A stretch of DNA of 64,000 bases from Tiliqua scincoides. Its lineage: Eukaryota; Chordata; Lepidosauria; Squamata; Scincidae. The notes under the pieces were generated by a model that saw only the letters and a program-made list of their open reading frames with translations, had not been told where the DNA came from and did no database searches. The translations under genes were made by a program, and so were the position numbers. Location: assembly GCF_035046505.1 (NCBI RefSeq), contig NC_089822.1, positions 95,819,659 to 95,883,658 of the forward strand, in the 5' to 3' direction. The number at the start of each line of letters is the position of its first letter. The first letter of the stretch is position 1. Below are positions 1-12,097 of the stretch, in pieces.

Positions 1-94
1 GTTCTGACCTTAATCTACAAATCTTGATTTCATTATTTTTTTTAACACAACCCCTAAGGAATCCATTACTCCCTTAAAATTATGTAAGAGCTCT

Positions 95-97
<3 letters not shown>

Positions 98-148
<51 letters not shown>
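98..148. repeat. (CT)n followed by (CA)n microsatellite
   Basis: About 21 uninterrupted CT units run directly into about five CA units. Simple sequence; the open frame through it is an arginine/glutamate shadow and not a gene. Confidence 0.95.
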
Positions 149-510
149 GTAGGTGTCTGAACAGGTATTAAAGGTAATTGCTGCTCTACTCTAAGTATCT
201 TGACACATTTTTTGTGAGTGTACTCAAAGGTAACTTCTGCAAGTTTGCACCACAAAAAGTGGAGTGTGTGACGTAACTACGCTTTTATCCTTCATTGATA
301 AAAGGACATGTAAAACAGGGGCAGTGAACTTCTTTTGTTTGGGGCCATGCTATTAGTTTAGTAATTGGCTGTGTAGGCTGCACCCAAGAACTTGCATGCA
401 TACTTTCATTGTTGCATGTATTCCTACACACAGGCATGTGTTTTGTGTCTCTTTCACACATGCATATATTCATACACAAAGGCATGAATATTTGCATGTA
501 CACTAATGCT

Positions 511-606
511 ACAGGCAGGAGGTTGGACTAGAATGGCTTCCTGCTATAGGCAGGAGGTTAGGCTAGATGACCTTGTGGGTACTTTCCAACTCTATGATTC
601 TGTGAA
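511..606 (+). mobile_element. CR1 LINE 3' end, truncated
   Basis: The sequence carries the CR1 3' signature: a 'caggaggttggactagatgacct' type block followed by 'ccaactctatgattctgtga', close to the CR1 octamer tail. The 'aggcaggaggtt' block occurs twice about 35 bp apart, so this copy has a small internal duplication. Only the last 100 bp or so remain and there is no coding part. CR1 is common in sauropsid genomes. Confidence 0.75.
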
Positions 607-3600
607 ATCTTCTTTTCCTCCAAAAGGCACCAGCGTGGTCAGGGCCTATAATGTGCAAAAGGAAGCTGCTACTGGAATTAGTAGGCATATATTTCCCATG
701 ATGCTTTGCTGTTCTGCAAAGTGCTCTTTGAGCTTAGCAGTCTTGCTTACAACTCTGCTGCCGGTTGACAGAGATGGGGTTTGGGCCTGGTAAGAAAAGG
801 AGAGCAGCCAGCTGAGTAAGGGTCACATGTGAGGTGACCTTTGGCACAATTGACAGGGAAAGGTAGTGGGTGCCTGAGCTTTCCCCCTCTTTCTATAAGT
901 TATTTTTCTGCTATTGGAGGCTCATATTTGAACAATGAACATATTTAAACTTTAGCAATTAGCCAATCTTTGCTATTTTTTTTAGCTTAGTTGCTCTACA
1001 GTGGCTCAGTTAGTGGCTTTCCATTGTGGACCAAGCCCAAGCAGAGTATAGTGTGAGAAGTCATGTTGTTGGGAAGTCACTCAGTGAATGAACTCTAAAA
1101 ATGTGCAGGAGTTGTGGTGTTTTTTAAACAACTTCTTAAATTATCTACATTCATAGGTTTCAGCTCGTGCACTGAACTCTTGCTAGTCCCTGTTCTCTTG
1201 AATGGATGATACCAACATAGTGATACCTCCATTTTTCTCACTTAGATCTAGTTGAATAGCTTCTCTTCCCATTCCTTATTATTTCATTTGCATCAGCTAC
1301 AGTAATAAATTCATGATTTTTCTTGGAAATAACCAAGACCTTCTCCTAAGCACCATTCTCTTCTGTGCCTCCTGTGCTGACTTCTTCTGTCAGTGCATTT
1401 CAATGTTGGGAACCCATCTCTCCAAGTTGATTCATGTAGCCATCTTGGTCTCTTATTAGAATGGCACCTATGGGTATGCTTGGAAGTCAAACAGAGGAAC
1501 AAGGAAAACTGAGCAAGTAGGAAATGTTGGGGATGGGTGGGTGGGAATATAAAAAGTTATGGATTAGCAGTGGAAAGGGAGAAAAATGTAAAGTACTCTT
1601 TCAGTGGAAAGTTTTTGTGCGTGAGCCCCATTGAAATAACGGAGTTTTTATAAGAGTACACTAAACTTATAGGGTGCTGCATCAAACTAGAAGTTCTCTT
1701 GTAGAAGTCTCTTGCACCCTCTCTATTCATTTTAGCAGGGCTTGCACAGGCAACTTCCCACTTGATAAGTACCCTTAAAATTTTTAACTTTTTAGTTCTT
1801 GTTAAGGTTGTATTTTTTTTATGGTAAGCAGTTGCTTATATCATGATAAATATTGCTTGTTATTGTCCACAGGTAATTTCCAAGATTAAACATAAAATTG
1901 GTTCATGGATGAATATAGCTTTGTGGAGTTTGGACGATTACATGGGGATGCCTGAGGCCATCACAAATAGTACAGCCTCACACTTGAGGTTTTCCCAAAA
2001 TTCACAGGCTATGTGGTGCTATCTGAAAGCGTATTGGCTAACACTGTTTAGTGAGCCTTAAACTTGGACACCCTGTCTAATTCCCACTTGATTCAGTTAA
2101 ACCCTGAAAGGGTTTAATGACCACATACAGCTATTCAGCCTACCTCGGACTAGATACACAGCTAAATGGTAACACCAATGCCATCTTAAAAGATGGAATG
2201 CAAATATTCTGTGTAACTTAAAACTGAGGGATGAAATAGTATTCAGATGCAAAGTACAACCCCACATCTCTTGACTGCAACAGTCTACAGAATCTGTATT
2301 GCTAAGTTTCTAGCAAATTTTTGAATCACTTGAATTTGATACGGTGCTATATAAATATATTTAAATAGATATCTAGTTGGGTGCGTGAAACCAAAGCCAG
2401 CAGTTGTCAGCTTAAGCTGGTTTTGTTGCTCATACATGAGTGTTTATCTCTGCTTTTATAACAGCCGGATGAAGACAACCTCGGCAGAAAAGTTTTCTTT
2501 CTAAATGTCTTCTCAGAATACTTTTTTTAAAAAAAAATTCTATGGAAACTGTGTCCCTTGGGGTGGGGGTGTGTGTGTGGGGGTGTGTGTGTGTTTCAAA
2601 GACCTACCTGGTGTGTGTATCAGAAACAACTACAATGAATACCAACAGAGCAGATCCTTGTGATAGAAATTGTCTCTCTTCTGTGAAGCTTTTAAGGGGC
2701 AGGTCGCAACAGTGGCTGTGTTGGCAGACATTCTGTTGATCTTCTGACTTCAGGTCTTCAAATCACATTCAGCTTAAGTGTCTTGGATTCACTTAGGGCC
2801 ACATTGAGGTTATCATGGTTGGTAAGCGATATATAAAGTTACTGTGAAGTTTGTTTTTTTGTAATTACTGCTTACCGCTGGTAAATAAATGCAGTAAAAT
2901 TGTCTTGTTGCATTATCTTCAGCAACACAGGGACAAGCGTAACGCAGGTTCATGGTCTTGCTTGGTATAATTTTCTTTTTAAAACAGAGAAATCAGAATA
3001 TATAATATTGAATTTTAAATAAGATTTGGGGGGTTTAAAAGTTAACTTTATAAAATTATTTATTCTATTTTAAGCCTTCTATCTTACTTTTTACCATCTA
3101 AGTATTTTTTTGGTTTTGATGGTCCAGCTTTATTTATGGGCATATAAAATGAAATTGTGAGATGTTTTTTACAAGCTTCTTCCTTCTTTTTGTGAGGGCC
3201 AAATTAGAGTACATTAAATGTGGGGCTGCCGTTGAAAATGGCAGGCATGTGTCTAGTTCCCCCCCCCCCCAATGCTAAGTTCATGTTGGTCATTTGCTGA
3301 TGTCATGATGTTCTGTGTTTTCCTCTCCCCCATCAGTAAAGCAGGATAATGCAGAATGCCATAACATGAGTCTGGGTTGGGGGTGGGGGGACGTGATGCA
3401 CTGCTGTGTTTGGCATTAGTCACACATTTAGTGTAACATCTAGTGTGACCCCTGAGTTTGATCTTTTTTGTATGTTTTTGTTTTGTATGGATAAAGAGCA
3501 TTACTTTATGCTTTTTGTGCAATAGGTTTGAAACATGCTTTGTTAGGCATACCTTTTAAATTGTAAATGTAGCATCTACTAACCCGCAGATCTGAAGAGG

Positions 3601-5640
3601 AATGTAGGTGGGTTTTAAGTGTACGTTCAAGTGGGCTCTTCTGGTTTTTTTCCCTTTCCTTCTTTCCTGAGATTTTTAAGAGTGACACTTTGAACTTGTG
3701 TCCATGTGCAAGAATTACCTGTCAGCAATATTAAAAAAAAAAAAATCATTTGGCAAGACCTCTTAAATGTGGAAGCAATCGGCAAGACTTGCAGGCTATC
3801 TGAAAATCATTTCTGTGCCATTGGTATGTCTGGTATTTATTTTGCTCTCTTATTTGTATACCATCTAACTTGGAAATATTTGTTTCTTAGTGGGTGTGCA
3901 ATGCTCCAGATGCAGCAAGCTAACCTATGGGGAAAATGTGATAGTTTTAAAATATTCGACTTCAAAGTATGATGGTGCTATGTTTTTTGGGTTTTTTTTT
4001 TCTCCTCAATAGGATTTTAGCCTTTTGAAAGCTTATCTGGCTCTTATTGTTTTCATAACTCAATTAGTTTTGGGAGATTGATTCTTCTGATTTTTTTTTA
4101 ATGGATGATAAATCTATTGGTATATTTAGCCTATCTGCAGTTATTTGAAACTGAGCTGTAAGTTTAAATGCAACAGGAGAAAGCCAACCAGTTTGTACAT
4201 CCACGCAATGACTATTTGATAACTTTACATTTTAACCAGTACATAAGAAATGAATTAACTGCAAGTGGTTAAAACTGTATTTACAGAAAAAAAAAATCCT
4301 TTCTGTATTTCCTCAGGTAATTGCTGCGGTTTAAACGCTTCACGTGATACCTTAACTTAGCATTTATTCGTGTGTGTGCCCCCGGATTGAAAACTTAAGA
4401 TGGGGGACACAGGCAGGCCATTGCATGTCAGAATTGCAAGTGGATATATTCACCTTGTAGTCAAAATGTGCACAGGGAACACAACATTTTTTTCTGAAGG
4501 TGTGTACCATTGGCTTTGAAACACTTTCCTCTTTCGGCGGAAGTGGTGACTGAATAGACAGTCTCCAGGAACTTGTTTCTAGCCCTAAAATTGGCTGCTG
4601 CGGCTTTCCTCTTTAGCAAGTACAAACGTTGCCCTGAAAGTAGCTTACAAGGGCCAGGACCACGCATTCAGTTGTGGATCCAGGGGCTCTGTCAAACAAC
4701 TGCAAATCAGTGTGGTGGCAGGAAGAGGGAAGGTGCTTAGCTGTTTCCACCCACAGGCTCCTGCTACTTTCATGCAAGCTGCAGGCTTGCATCCAGAACA
4801 GCACTGTGGCTGGAGCAGGTTCAAGTGGAGGGCATAAGATTAAGCACCCTCCCTTACCCATAACTGGTATTGCAGATTGCCTCCTCAGGTGGCTTTATAT
4901 CTGTTTGGCAGATACAGGGTTTTCCAACCTGGAACTATCCACTGTGTCCTTCTGGCCAAAGAAGCTTTGTTTAGTTTGGCTGATAATCCACAAGGGTCAT
5001 GTGTAGGCCTAGCATGGAACTTGTGGAACCATCAGCACCAACATTTCAGTTTTTGTAAGCGGGCACATTTTACTTGTGTGCAGGAGAGGGTATTGTCAAA
5101 TATCCTATTTGAAAGGCACTCGCAATAGAACAGTCAAGCGACTGGACAAAGAGATGAGAATACCATTCATTTGCAACCAGAGAAATTTAGGGTTATGGGA
5201 CAATAAGCCAGTGCAACCGTTTAAGCCTTTATCTTCACTACGTGGCATAATAAAAGTTACAGAAAACTCTTGCCGTATTAAGAAAATAAAAAACAAAAAT
5301 CATATTTTTGACTTGGCTTCATTTGAAAGTTTACATTTTTTTAATGCTTTGTGTTGCTGTGTAACTTTTGTACTATTGGTGGCTAGTTTTTGTCTGAATA
5401 AGCCTTTTTGGGGATTATTGCTTAATGTTTTGATTTTATGATAGTGAAGCTTGTATTCAGTGTTCTGCCAATTAATATTATATGCTTGTAATAAAAGCAA
5501 AAAAAAAAAAGTCTGGCTAAATTTATTTAAAATTTTTATTTTGCCCTTCTCATCAGTGTGTGTCCCAGTATTTTAAAAATCAGTACAGTCTCTGATCATT
5601 TCTGTTTGTCTTCCAAGAACATAAATGTTTTGCACAGCAA
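607..5640. other. Repeat-poor noncoding stretch
   Basis: I recognise no transposon, RNA gene or protein homology here, only short homopolymers (for example C10 near 3260 and a G/T-rich patch near 2560). All open frames are short and contain no recognisable motif. An AATAAA at 5490-5495 is followed after three bases by a run of 12 A, which could be a 3' end or a retrocopy tail, but the spacing is too short for a normal cleavage site. Low repeat density next to dense repeats could mean an untranslated exon or conserved noncoding DNA. This cannot be settled from one sequence. Confidence 0.3.
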
Positions 5641-6494
5641 TTTTCAACCCTTTTCATCTCATGGCACCCTGACTAAGCATAAAAATTGTCGAGACACACC
5701 ATCTGTTTTTGGACAGTTATCAAGGCACACCATGCTGGGGTGACCCTACTAAAAAATGACCCTCCCCCAAACACCCGTGGCACACCTGCATTTGATTGAA
5801 AATAGCTGACTTTGCAGATACAACACTGTCCAGGTGCTGATATGATACCACATTGTGGTGTCCAACTGAATTTAGATGGCACCATACTCTGTGAAGTGGC
5901 ACCATACTCTGTGAAGGGCAAGGCTGTTTGAGTGAGGCTGAGGAGTTTCACATTCTCCTTTTCTGAATAGCTAAAATCGATCCCTGCTTTACAATGAGAT
6001 TTAAATGGCACTGAGATGTATCTTGATATTTCCCTTCCTTATGGGTTGCTCCAATAGTCCTGCAGGGCATACCGAAGGTTTAGTTGTTTAAAAAAGATAA
6101 AAATTGCACCCAAGACATTCCAAATCCTGCAGCCTGGCAGAATGTCTTATGATATTAAAAATCCATAATAAAGTCATTAAAACAATAGCAGAAAGAAAAT
6201 AGCATAGATTAGCAAGGAGCAGAATTAAAACTAACAGATCTAAAAGGCCTGAGAACACAGGAGTTTTACACGATGCTGCAAGCAGACAGAAATCTGGATT
6301 TTAACAACAACAAAAAATCCCCATCTATCACTGCTTTGGGGTTTAATAGGAACAATGGTTTGCAGGCTGATGTGAAAAGCTTTTGCATGGTTTGGTCTCC
6401 AGATACCCAAGTGCCACATTGCTGAATCTGACTATGTAGGTGAGCATCTTAAGGCCAAAATGTGCCTGGCTGGCTAATGCTGGAAAGTGTTGTA

Positions 6495-6571
6495 ACTTCA
6501 TAAGTGTTTATTTTGCTATGTAAACTGCTTTGTGAGCTGCTTTTTTGTTGTAAAGCAGTATATACCATATT
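6495..6571 (+). mobile_element. 3' tail of the SINE-like family also at 39903 and 49170
   Basis: The 'tttgctatgtaaactgctttgtgagctg' and 'ttgtaaagcagtatata' blocks match the last 70 bp of the elements at 39903-40183 and 49170-49417. Only the tail is present, as expected for a 5'-truncated retroposon. Confidence 0.55.
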
Positions 6572-6575
6572 AATA

Positions 6576-7224
6576 CAGGGCCAACCTTGTTATGCACAGA
6601 TTTCTTATATATGAATTTGACTCAGGATGAATGGCCACTGCAAATGAGAAGGAATGTGCTGATCCTTGGAGAAGGGGAAAAATACATCCCTTTAAAATCA
6701 CAGTTTTAAAAAAAACTGCTTTTCTTACTGTTGTAGAGAGATGGTCATGCAAGCAGTACAGGTATAATCTAATTATCCAGATTTTTCACCTGTGGAAAAA
6801 TCCACGGATTTTTCTATCTCAATATGTTGAGAAGGGCCCTTTAAATTAAAGGAAAATGGTTGTTTAACAATAGCCTCATTAATGCAAGAGAGGGCAGCCA
6901 GCTGACAATCTGTCAATCACTCTCCAGGCACTTAGAATGGCTTCACTCCAAGGCAAGTGACCCCTTCCTTCTCCCTGAGCACCTAAAAGAAAGATGATCG
7001 CTTTGCTCTGGGTGAAGGGAGGGGTCACTGACAGGTAGTGAAGCCTTTCTAAGCGCCTGGAGAGAGATTGATTGATGGATTATCTGCTTAATGACTGTCT
7101 TACATCACAAAGGTTAGTAAGGCCTAGCAAAGGGACATGTTTTTTAAATGAATTTGCTTTAATGTGATTTTTGCCATCCACATGAGTTCTGGGAACTGAA
7201 CCCTCGTGAATGAGACTCAACTTG
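6576..7224 (+). mobile_element. Tigger-like nonautonomous DNA transposon, copy 1
   Basis: About 650 bp, homologous over nearly its whole length to the element at 21735-22927. It starts with CAGGGCCAACCTTGTTAT after a TA dinucleotide. The right end resembles the other copy's 'gagactca.cctg' end but has lost the flanking TA. It contains no transposase frame. TA targets and CAGG ends are typical of Tc1/mariner (Tigger) elements, and the family name is inference. Confidence 0.6.
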
Positions 7225-7707
7225 TCCATGCATTGATAGGATTTTTATATTTCACAGCTGTTTAGAGCTGGTTTTTTTATATAGCACACTGAATATGTAT
7301 TATCTCTTTGTGTTCTGCCTGCTTCTTGCATAATAAACATAGCAGGTTTTCCAGAGAGACTCAGTGCAGGGGACTTTGAACAGATGGACAATACAAATAA
7401 AAGGCAGCTCTTTTGAGACCAAGAATGATATTGTGCAATGCTGAAAACAAGGGCTGAGGCTGGTATGAAAAAAATCTGACCATGGCTGCACCTAGACTAG
7501 AGGCTCAGATTATCTAGGTTTAAAGCTTTCTATGCTACAGCAGCATCAGTGTTAGTAAGCTCAAAAACTAGATCCCTGTCCCCAAGGAACTTACAATCTG
7601 AATGCAATGAAAGAATGGATGTAAGGATAATGAGAGATGGATGTAATGCATGCGTATGCCACACAAGTTTTTTGACATTTCACTTAAAAACCTTACTTAA
7701 AATTCCC

Positions 7708-7770
7708 TTGCAATCTACTGTAAACCACCTTGAGGATAATTTGATTGAAAGGCGGGCCATAAATTGAAAC
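7708..7770 (+). mobile_element. Sauria SINE / BovB-type 3' tail
   Basis: 'ctgtaaaccaccttgagg' followed by 'gaaaggcgggccataaattg' is the typical squamate tail shared by Sauria SINEs and BovB LINEs. No tRNA-like head is attached. The preceding 'ccccaaggaacttacaatctgaatg' (about 7580-7605) resembles an older LINE2-type 3' region. Confidence 0.55.
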
Positions 7771-7821
7771 AACTTTTCAGCAGCCTAAATGGTTGAGGCT
7801 GTTTACATCCTAGAGTTCACT

Positions 7822-7914
7822 TGCAACCCAAATGTATGCATGGCTACTCAGAAATAAGTCCCATTGAGTTAAATGGGGCTGGCTCCCAGGAAAGTGCATA
7901 GGATTGCAGCCTCA
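7822..7914 (+). repeat. Foldback element H
   Basis: About 90 bp whose two halves are near inverted copies: an arm reading roughly 'tgcatggctactcagaaataag' and a return arm ending 'tgcataggattgcag', joined by a 'ccattgagttaaatgggg' core that is itself palindromic. The same unit recurs at least eight times in the window. Confidence 0.6.
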
Positions 7915-8263
7915 GTTCCCTGCAATTCTACCCACCCAACAAGATTGTGGGAGGACGGGCTTTGTTCCATTGTAAACAGGTGGGACTGGGCCTTCTCAGC
8001 TCTCAGGCTTCGGAGTTCCCTCCCCTGGAAGGTTTGTACTGTCCTATCTCTCCCACTGCCCAGACAGCTGCTGAAGACCTGTATTCTTCTGCTGTGGGAA
8101 GAACCAGCTCTGAAATGGAACTTCCAGAGAATCTGCACGCATGGTGATTGTGCAGTAGTAGCATGGTGGGTGACTGGAAGAGTTGAATGACTGGAATCCT
8201 GGGCCAGGATGGAAGATGGAGGTGAAATTGGCAAGCAAATTTCTTAAGAGGAAAGGACTTACA

Positions 8264-8822
8264 GCACATTCCTAAACTGTGGCGGTACATCTGATCCATG
8301 CAGTGCAGACTGCATGGTCTACACTGTATCCAACACAGGAGGAACAGGCTGGAGGTCACCTTGGGCCAAGGGAATATTTTCCCCTTTACTCTGCATAATA
8401 CCTAAGCCTGCCCTATGGGGCTGCTTGGATCTGTGCTAGCTATTTAGCTGGTGCAGACCCAAGCAGCCTGTGTAGGGCTCTGAGGTTTGGGAGTGGGGGC
8501 TAGGATGTGACGTGCACTGCCATTGCCAACTCTGTTCCCCTTCTGGGCCCGATCCCCCATTCCCTACTCAGAAATACTCCTCTCCACCCCGGAATGCTCT
8601 CCTGCCACCCTTACCCACCCCCTATGCCACCCAGCACAATTGTACCTGCTCTGGCCAGCGCAGGGACTGGATCTGGCACCAGCAGGCTGCTACACAATCA
8701 TTGTGCCAGGACTGCTGACTCTCTAGTCAGTGCAAATGTGCTTTACAGTACATTAGCAACACTTGGGAGCCGGAGCCACAGGCTTATGCCAGCCCAACAC
8801 ACCTTTAGGATTGGGCTGCCAA
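8264..8822. repeat. GC-rich interspersed repeat, unnamed
   Basis: The block starts near 'cacattcctaaactg' and ends near 'tttaggattgggctgc', so its outer edges are weakly inverted. It resembles in composition and edge motif the blocks at 30104-30545 and 42066-42650. No coding potential. Probably a nonautonomous DNA element, but the ends are not precise. Confidence 0.3.
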
Positions 8823-8916
8823 TTGATTAATGTTGTGTTTTGTTGTTGTCATCCTTCCCATGGTAGCCTATGAGGCGGATGAGCCAAGGAAATGCAAGGT
8901 TCAATGGCCTCAAGGA

Positions 8917-9242
8917 CAGTGGCGGTGCTAGGGGGGTGCGCGTCCACATCAGATGACGCACAAAGGGGGGTGGGTGATGCACACTAGTGACCAAAATTGC
9001 TAAGATCGTGGGTTGTAGGAATAATACCATCATGTTATATACCATTCAATGCGTAACTTACAGCAGAATGCAATTTTAAAAAACCATGTTGAAATATCTG
9101 TGTTATATCAAAAGGTATAGCCAAAAAACCAGCGGAGTGGGGCAATGGTACATCAACATGCCCACCACCTGGGTCATTGTCCTGCCCACTGCATGGGAGG
9201 GAGTCCATCACGGGGGTGATGAAAACCCTAATGATGCCACTG
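8917..9242 (+). mobile_element. hAT nonautonomous element, family h1
   Basis: Left end CAGTGGCGGTGCTAGG and right end ATGATGCCACTG form a short inverted repeat. The flanking octamers (ctcaagga and cttcagca) agree at five of eight positions, so the target duplication has decayed. The interior around 8985-9060 matches, in reverse, the interior of the elements at 19697-20489 and 55364-55632. No transposase frame. Confidence 0.6.
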
Positions 9243-9329
9243 CTTCAGCATGATGATTAAGATCCAGTACTTATGCCGGAGGAGGTATTTGGTGCAGGCC
9301 AACTATTTTTGCAGGCAGCCTTGTGTTCT

Positions 9330-9990
9330 TGTTTCTCCCTTTTACCATAGGTGAATACAAGGAGGACGAAGAGGCAGACATTAAGGAGAACATTCTGACA
9401 TGTCGTTCTAGCCCACTGAAATTAGTGATGACCTCAAATGCAGAGGAAGGTTGCGCAGATGTTTTTCTTTGACTCCCTGGCGAGTCCAGGCTCTTTAGAC
9501 GTGTTCACATCCTGGCATGTGTGCTTTCTAACTCTTGATTTGAAGCACTTGCCTAATTCATCAACCTGTATCCTTTATTCAGCTGGTCTCATTTACTCCT
9601 TGAGCACACTGCACTGTTTAACTTTCCCCTTTTTACAGCTCAAGCGTCTGAGAGGCTGTAATTTTACAGCATGGGGAGAAAGAAGCAGTCATAAAAAGGG
9701 CCCTTAATGACCGCAGAATGGTGCATTCTTGTAATTTTGCTGTCCTCTTTTTTTTTTTGTTTTTTTTGAAGAGGTGATGCTAATTCAACCGCTAATGTGT
9801 GTGTCTTTCCTTTTTGAGAACACCTGGCAGGAGAAATGAATGATGAATTAATAGAAGCAAAAAGGCCATCAATTTGTTCCAATGCAAATTAAAGTGGTGG
9901 CTGGCGAAAGAGAAATCTTTGTACTGTGGACAAATCATTTATTGCAAATTATCGTTTTTCTGTTTGGAAGGAAGGCAAAAAAGATTTTTT
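9330..9990. other. Unique AT-rich stretch, possible conserved noncoding DNA
   Basis: No repeat family is recognisable. The sequence has dense homeodomain-like TAAT/ATTA cores (for example around 9840-9900) and no long open frame. Conservation cannot be seen from one genome, so this is only a candidate. Confidence 0.2.
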
Positions 9991-10260
9991 TTTCCAAAGA
10001 AACACTGGGAATGCGGCTTTCTTCTAAGATTTTGGGGCAGGCTTACAGTGCTACCTTATGGCAGGGCTTGTTGACCTTCTTGTAGTTTTGCAAATGTCAC
10101 CTTTGTGGGCACCACTTCTTACTATCGGTACCAACAGACACAGAATCGAGGAGATTGCCCCCCAGTTGTCCTTGCAGCAAGGAAGAGGCTTCTCTAGTTG
10201 CACCTGCCTCCTGATCTTCCTTCCACACCAGCGGTTCCCCTTGTTCAGGTTCTCCTTGTT

Positions 10261-10441
10261 CAGTGGTTCTCAGATATTTTCAACCTGCTGCTTCCTTGAC
10301 ATACCGGGCCATTGGCTGCGGCTCCCCAATAGGGCTAAAGTCCTATGTATAGGGAGGTTGTTTTTTTGTGAGAATTCTTTGGCTCCCATGACTAATTTCC
10401 GCAGCTCCCTGGGGAGCCACGGCTCAGTTTGGGAACCACTG
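10261..10441. mobile_element. Short hAT element, h2-like ends
   Basis: CAGTGGTTCTCAGATATTTTC at the left and GTTTGGGAACCACTG at the right form inverted ends. A 5S-SINE starts immediately to the right, so the original right target duplication is not visible. No coding content. Confidence 0.55.
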
Positions 10442-10583
10442 GTTGGCAACCTTCAGTCTCGAAAGACTATGATATAAGCCTACAGCACCCAGTATTCCCA
10501 GGCGGTCTCCCATCCAAGTACTAACCAGGCCTGACCCTGCTTAGCTTCCAAGATCAGACGAGACTGGGCATGTGCAGGATAAC
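10442..10583 (-). mobile_element. 5S rRNA-derived SINE
   Basis: On the minus strand it starts 'gttatcctgcacatgcc' and continues as 5S rRNA from about nucleotide 15 to the 3' end, including the A-box region (ggaagctaagcaggg) and C-box region (ggatgggagaccgcctggg). These are the internal RNA polymerase III promoter parts. It then switches to the tail with the agtct-ttcg-agact hairpin and 'gaaggttgccaacc', identical to the end of LINE-V. About 143 bp, full length for this family. It is not a functional 5S gene because the first 14 or so bases are missing. Confidence 0.9.
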
Positions 10584-11117
10584 AGTTGCTGCACTTGTCC
10601 AATCCCCACCTCTCTTGACGGGCCAGGCTACTCCACTTTCACACTGCTGCCAGTTCCCCATTGTCTCAGCCATCAACACTTCTGGTTGGGTCAGGCCGGG
10701 CAGAGCAGTACGTAAATAAGCCAAAGTATGGTGCTTGTAGCAGAAAAGCTGGACAGTTACAACAAGAGGTAAGGACAAGGCTGGAGGCCCTTCAAATCCT
10801 TTATCTTCACTCATTTTATAAAAAGAATGAATTATGTGGAATTATGGGGTGATCTGATGAAGCCAAGGTGGGTTTCAGACTTTCATGGGGTGGGGAATAA
10901 ACCTCTGCTAGAGATCTGAAAGTTTCTGGTGGGTCTTTGAAAACTGTTTGGCCATAACAGACTTTCTGAAAGGCTTTGTAAACAGCAGGGTTGAAGAACA
11001 GTGTGTGTACTTCTGCTTTGCCATGAGTACAGTATGTCTTACTTGTCTTAGTTGAATCTGATGTAGAAAACAGAGCGCAGAATGTGCTGCAATACAGATA
11101 TACGAAGAGGTCACCAG

Positions 11118-11194
11118 TGCAATCCTAGGCATGTCTACTCAGAAGTAAGCCCCGCTGAGTTTAATGGAATTTGCTGTCAGGTATAGGTTTGCAG
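11118..11194 (+). repeat. Foldback element H
   Basis: Starts 'tgcaatcctaggcatgtctactcagaagtaag', passes through the 'gagtttaatgg' core and ends in a diverged return arm. Same family as 7822-7914 and 17163-17331. Confidence 0.55.
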
Positions 11195-11579
11195 AAACAG
11201 GTCTTTGGAGTTGACAGTTTCCTTTCTTCCATTTTGTTGTCAGTAGATGGCGCTATTGCTACACTGATTCTTGACTGAACAGTAAGGGTAAAAGAAGCAT
11301 CCCCTATTATAGCAGCTTCCAAAATAGGTGGGTTAAAATAAATTAGGATTGTGATGTTCTACTATAAGCAGTTCATAGAGCCATAGGAAAGGGGTTAGAG
11401 TCATAAATGTCCAAGAGTGGGGCTGGAGGCAGGGCGGGCTGAAGTCATTTTGTTGTAATAGGCAAAGGATGAGATGCACAAAACTAATACCATAAAAGCC
11501 AACCCTTTAAAAAAAATTGCAATAACTTCTTGTTTTTTCCCATTTGAGAACAGAGACACATTGCCAACAAGGTAGAGGG

Positions 11580-11580
<1 letters not shown>

Positions 11581-11625
<45 letters not shown>
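11581..11625. repeat. (TG)n microsatellite
   Basis: About 22 uninterrupted TG units, followed at once by the small palindrome at 11654-11690. Confidence 0.95.
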
Positions 11626-11628
<3 letters not shown>

Positions 11629-11695
11629 ATGATGGATCTATAGTAGGCATGTTGATCATAAAACACTATGATCTATAGTGTTTTATGATGGATCT
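11624..11695. repeat. Small palindrome with a direct repeat
   Basis: 'tgttttatgatggatct' occurs at 11624-11640 and again at 11679-11695. Between them, 11654-11669 and 11675-11690 are inverted copies (15 of 16 pair) around a 5-base loop. The pattern fits local template switching during replication beside the TG tract. Confidence 0.7.
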
Positions 11696-12097
11696 TCTGT
11701 TTCATTAGAAGGAAGAGTTGCACAAGTCCTGAATAGTCTGCAATCAACAGAAAAAAAGTCAGCAATAATATTCTCAATTGTCTTTCAGACTTGAGATATT
11801 TTGGGGAGCCTCTTCCACATCTGTTTAAAATTGATTTTATCTTCACTGAAGGGTAATGAATTTGGGATGTGAAAATGCTTGCTTTTTTTTTTTACTAGTT
11901 TCAGAATCCCATATAGAACCAAGCAGTTCTTTGACATTTCAGTGCATAGCCATTCTTGCAAATGCCTTGTTCTGATCCACAAAGATTTAAAAAGCAAGAA
12001 GCTGAACATAGGATTGATTGCCAGGATAGACCCATTATACAGCACAGATAACTGTTAGATCAACCATTTTTTCTTGTATCTTGATAAGATTATCAAG

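Noticed and set aside
10-255. Arg-Glu repeat protein
   Set aside because: Translation of a (CT)n microsatellite. The same applies at 27765-27947 and 40028-40336 (Asn run from AAT units).
1843-2061. Possible host exon after 'ttgtccacag'
   Set aside because: A splice-acceptor-like motif alone, with no recognisable protein similarity and no matching donor context.
5490-5510. AATAAA followed by an A run as a proven gene 3' end
   Set aside because: Only three bases separate the signal from the A run, no downstream GU-rich element or coding exon is evident, and it may be chance in AT-rich DNA.
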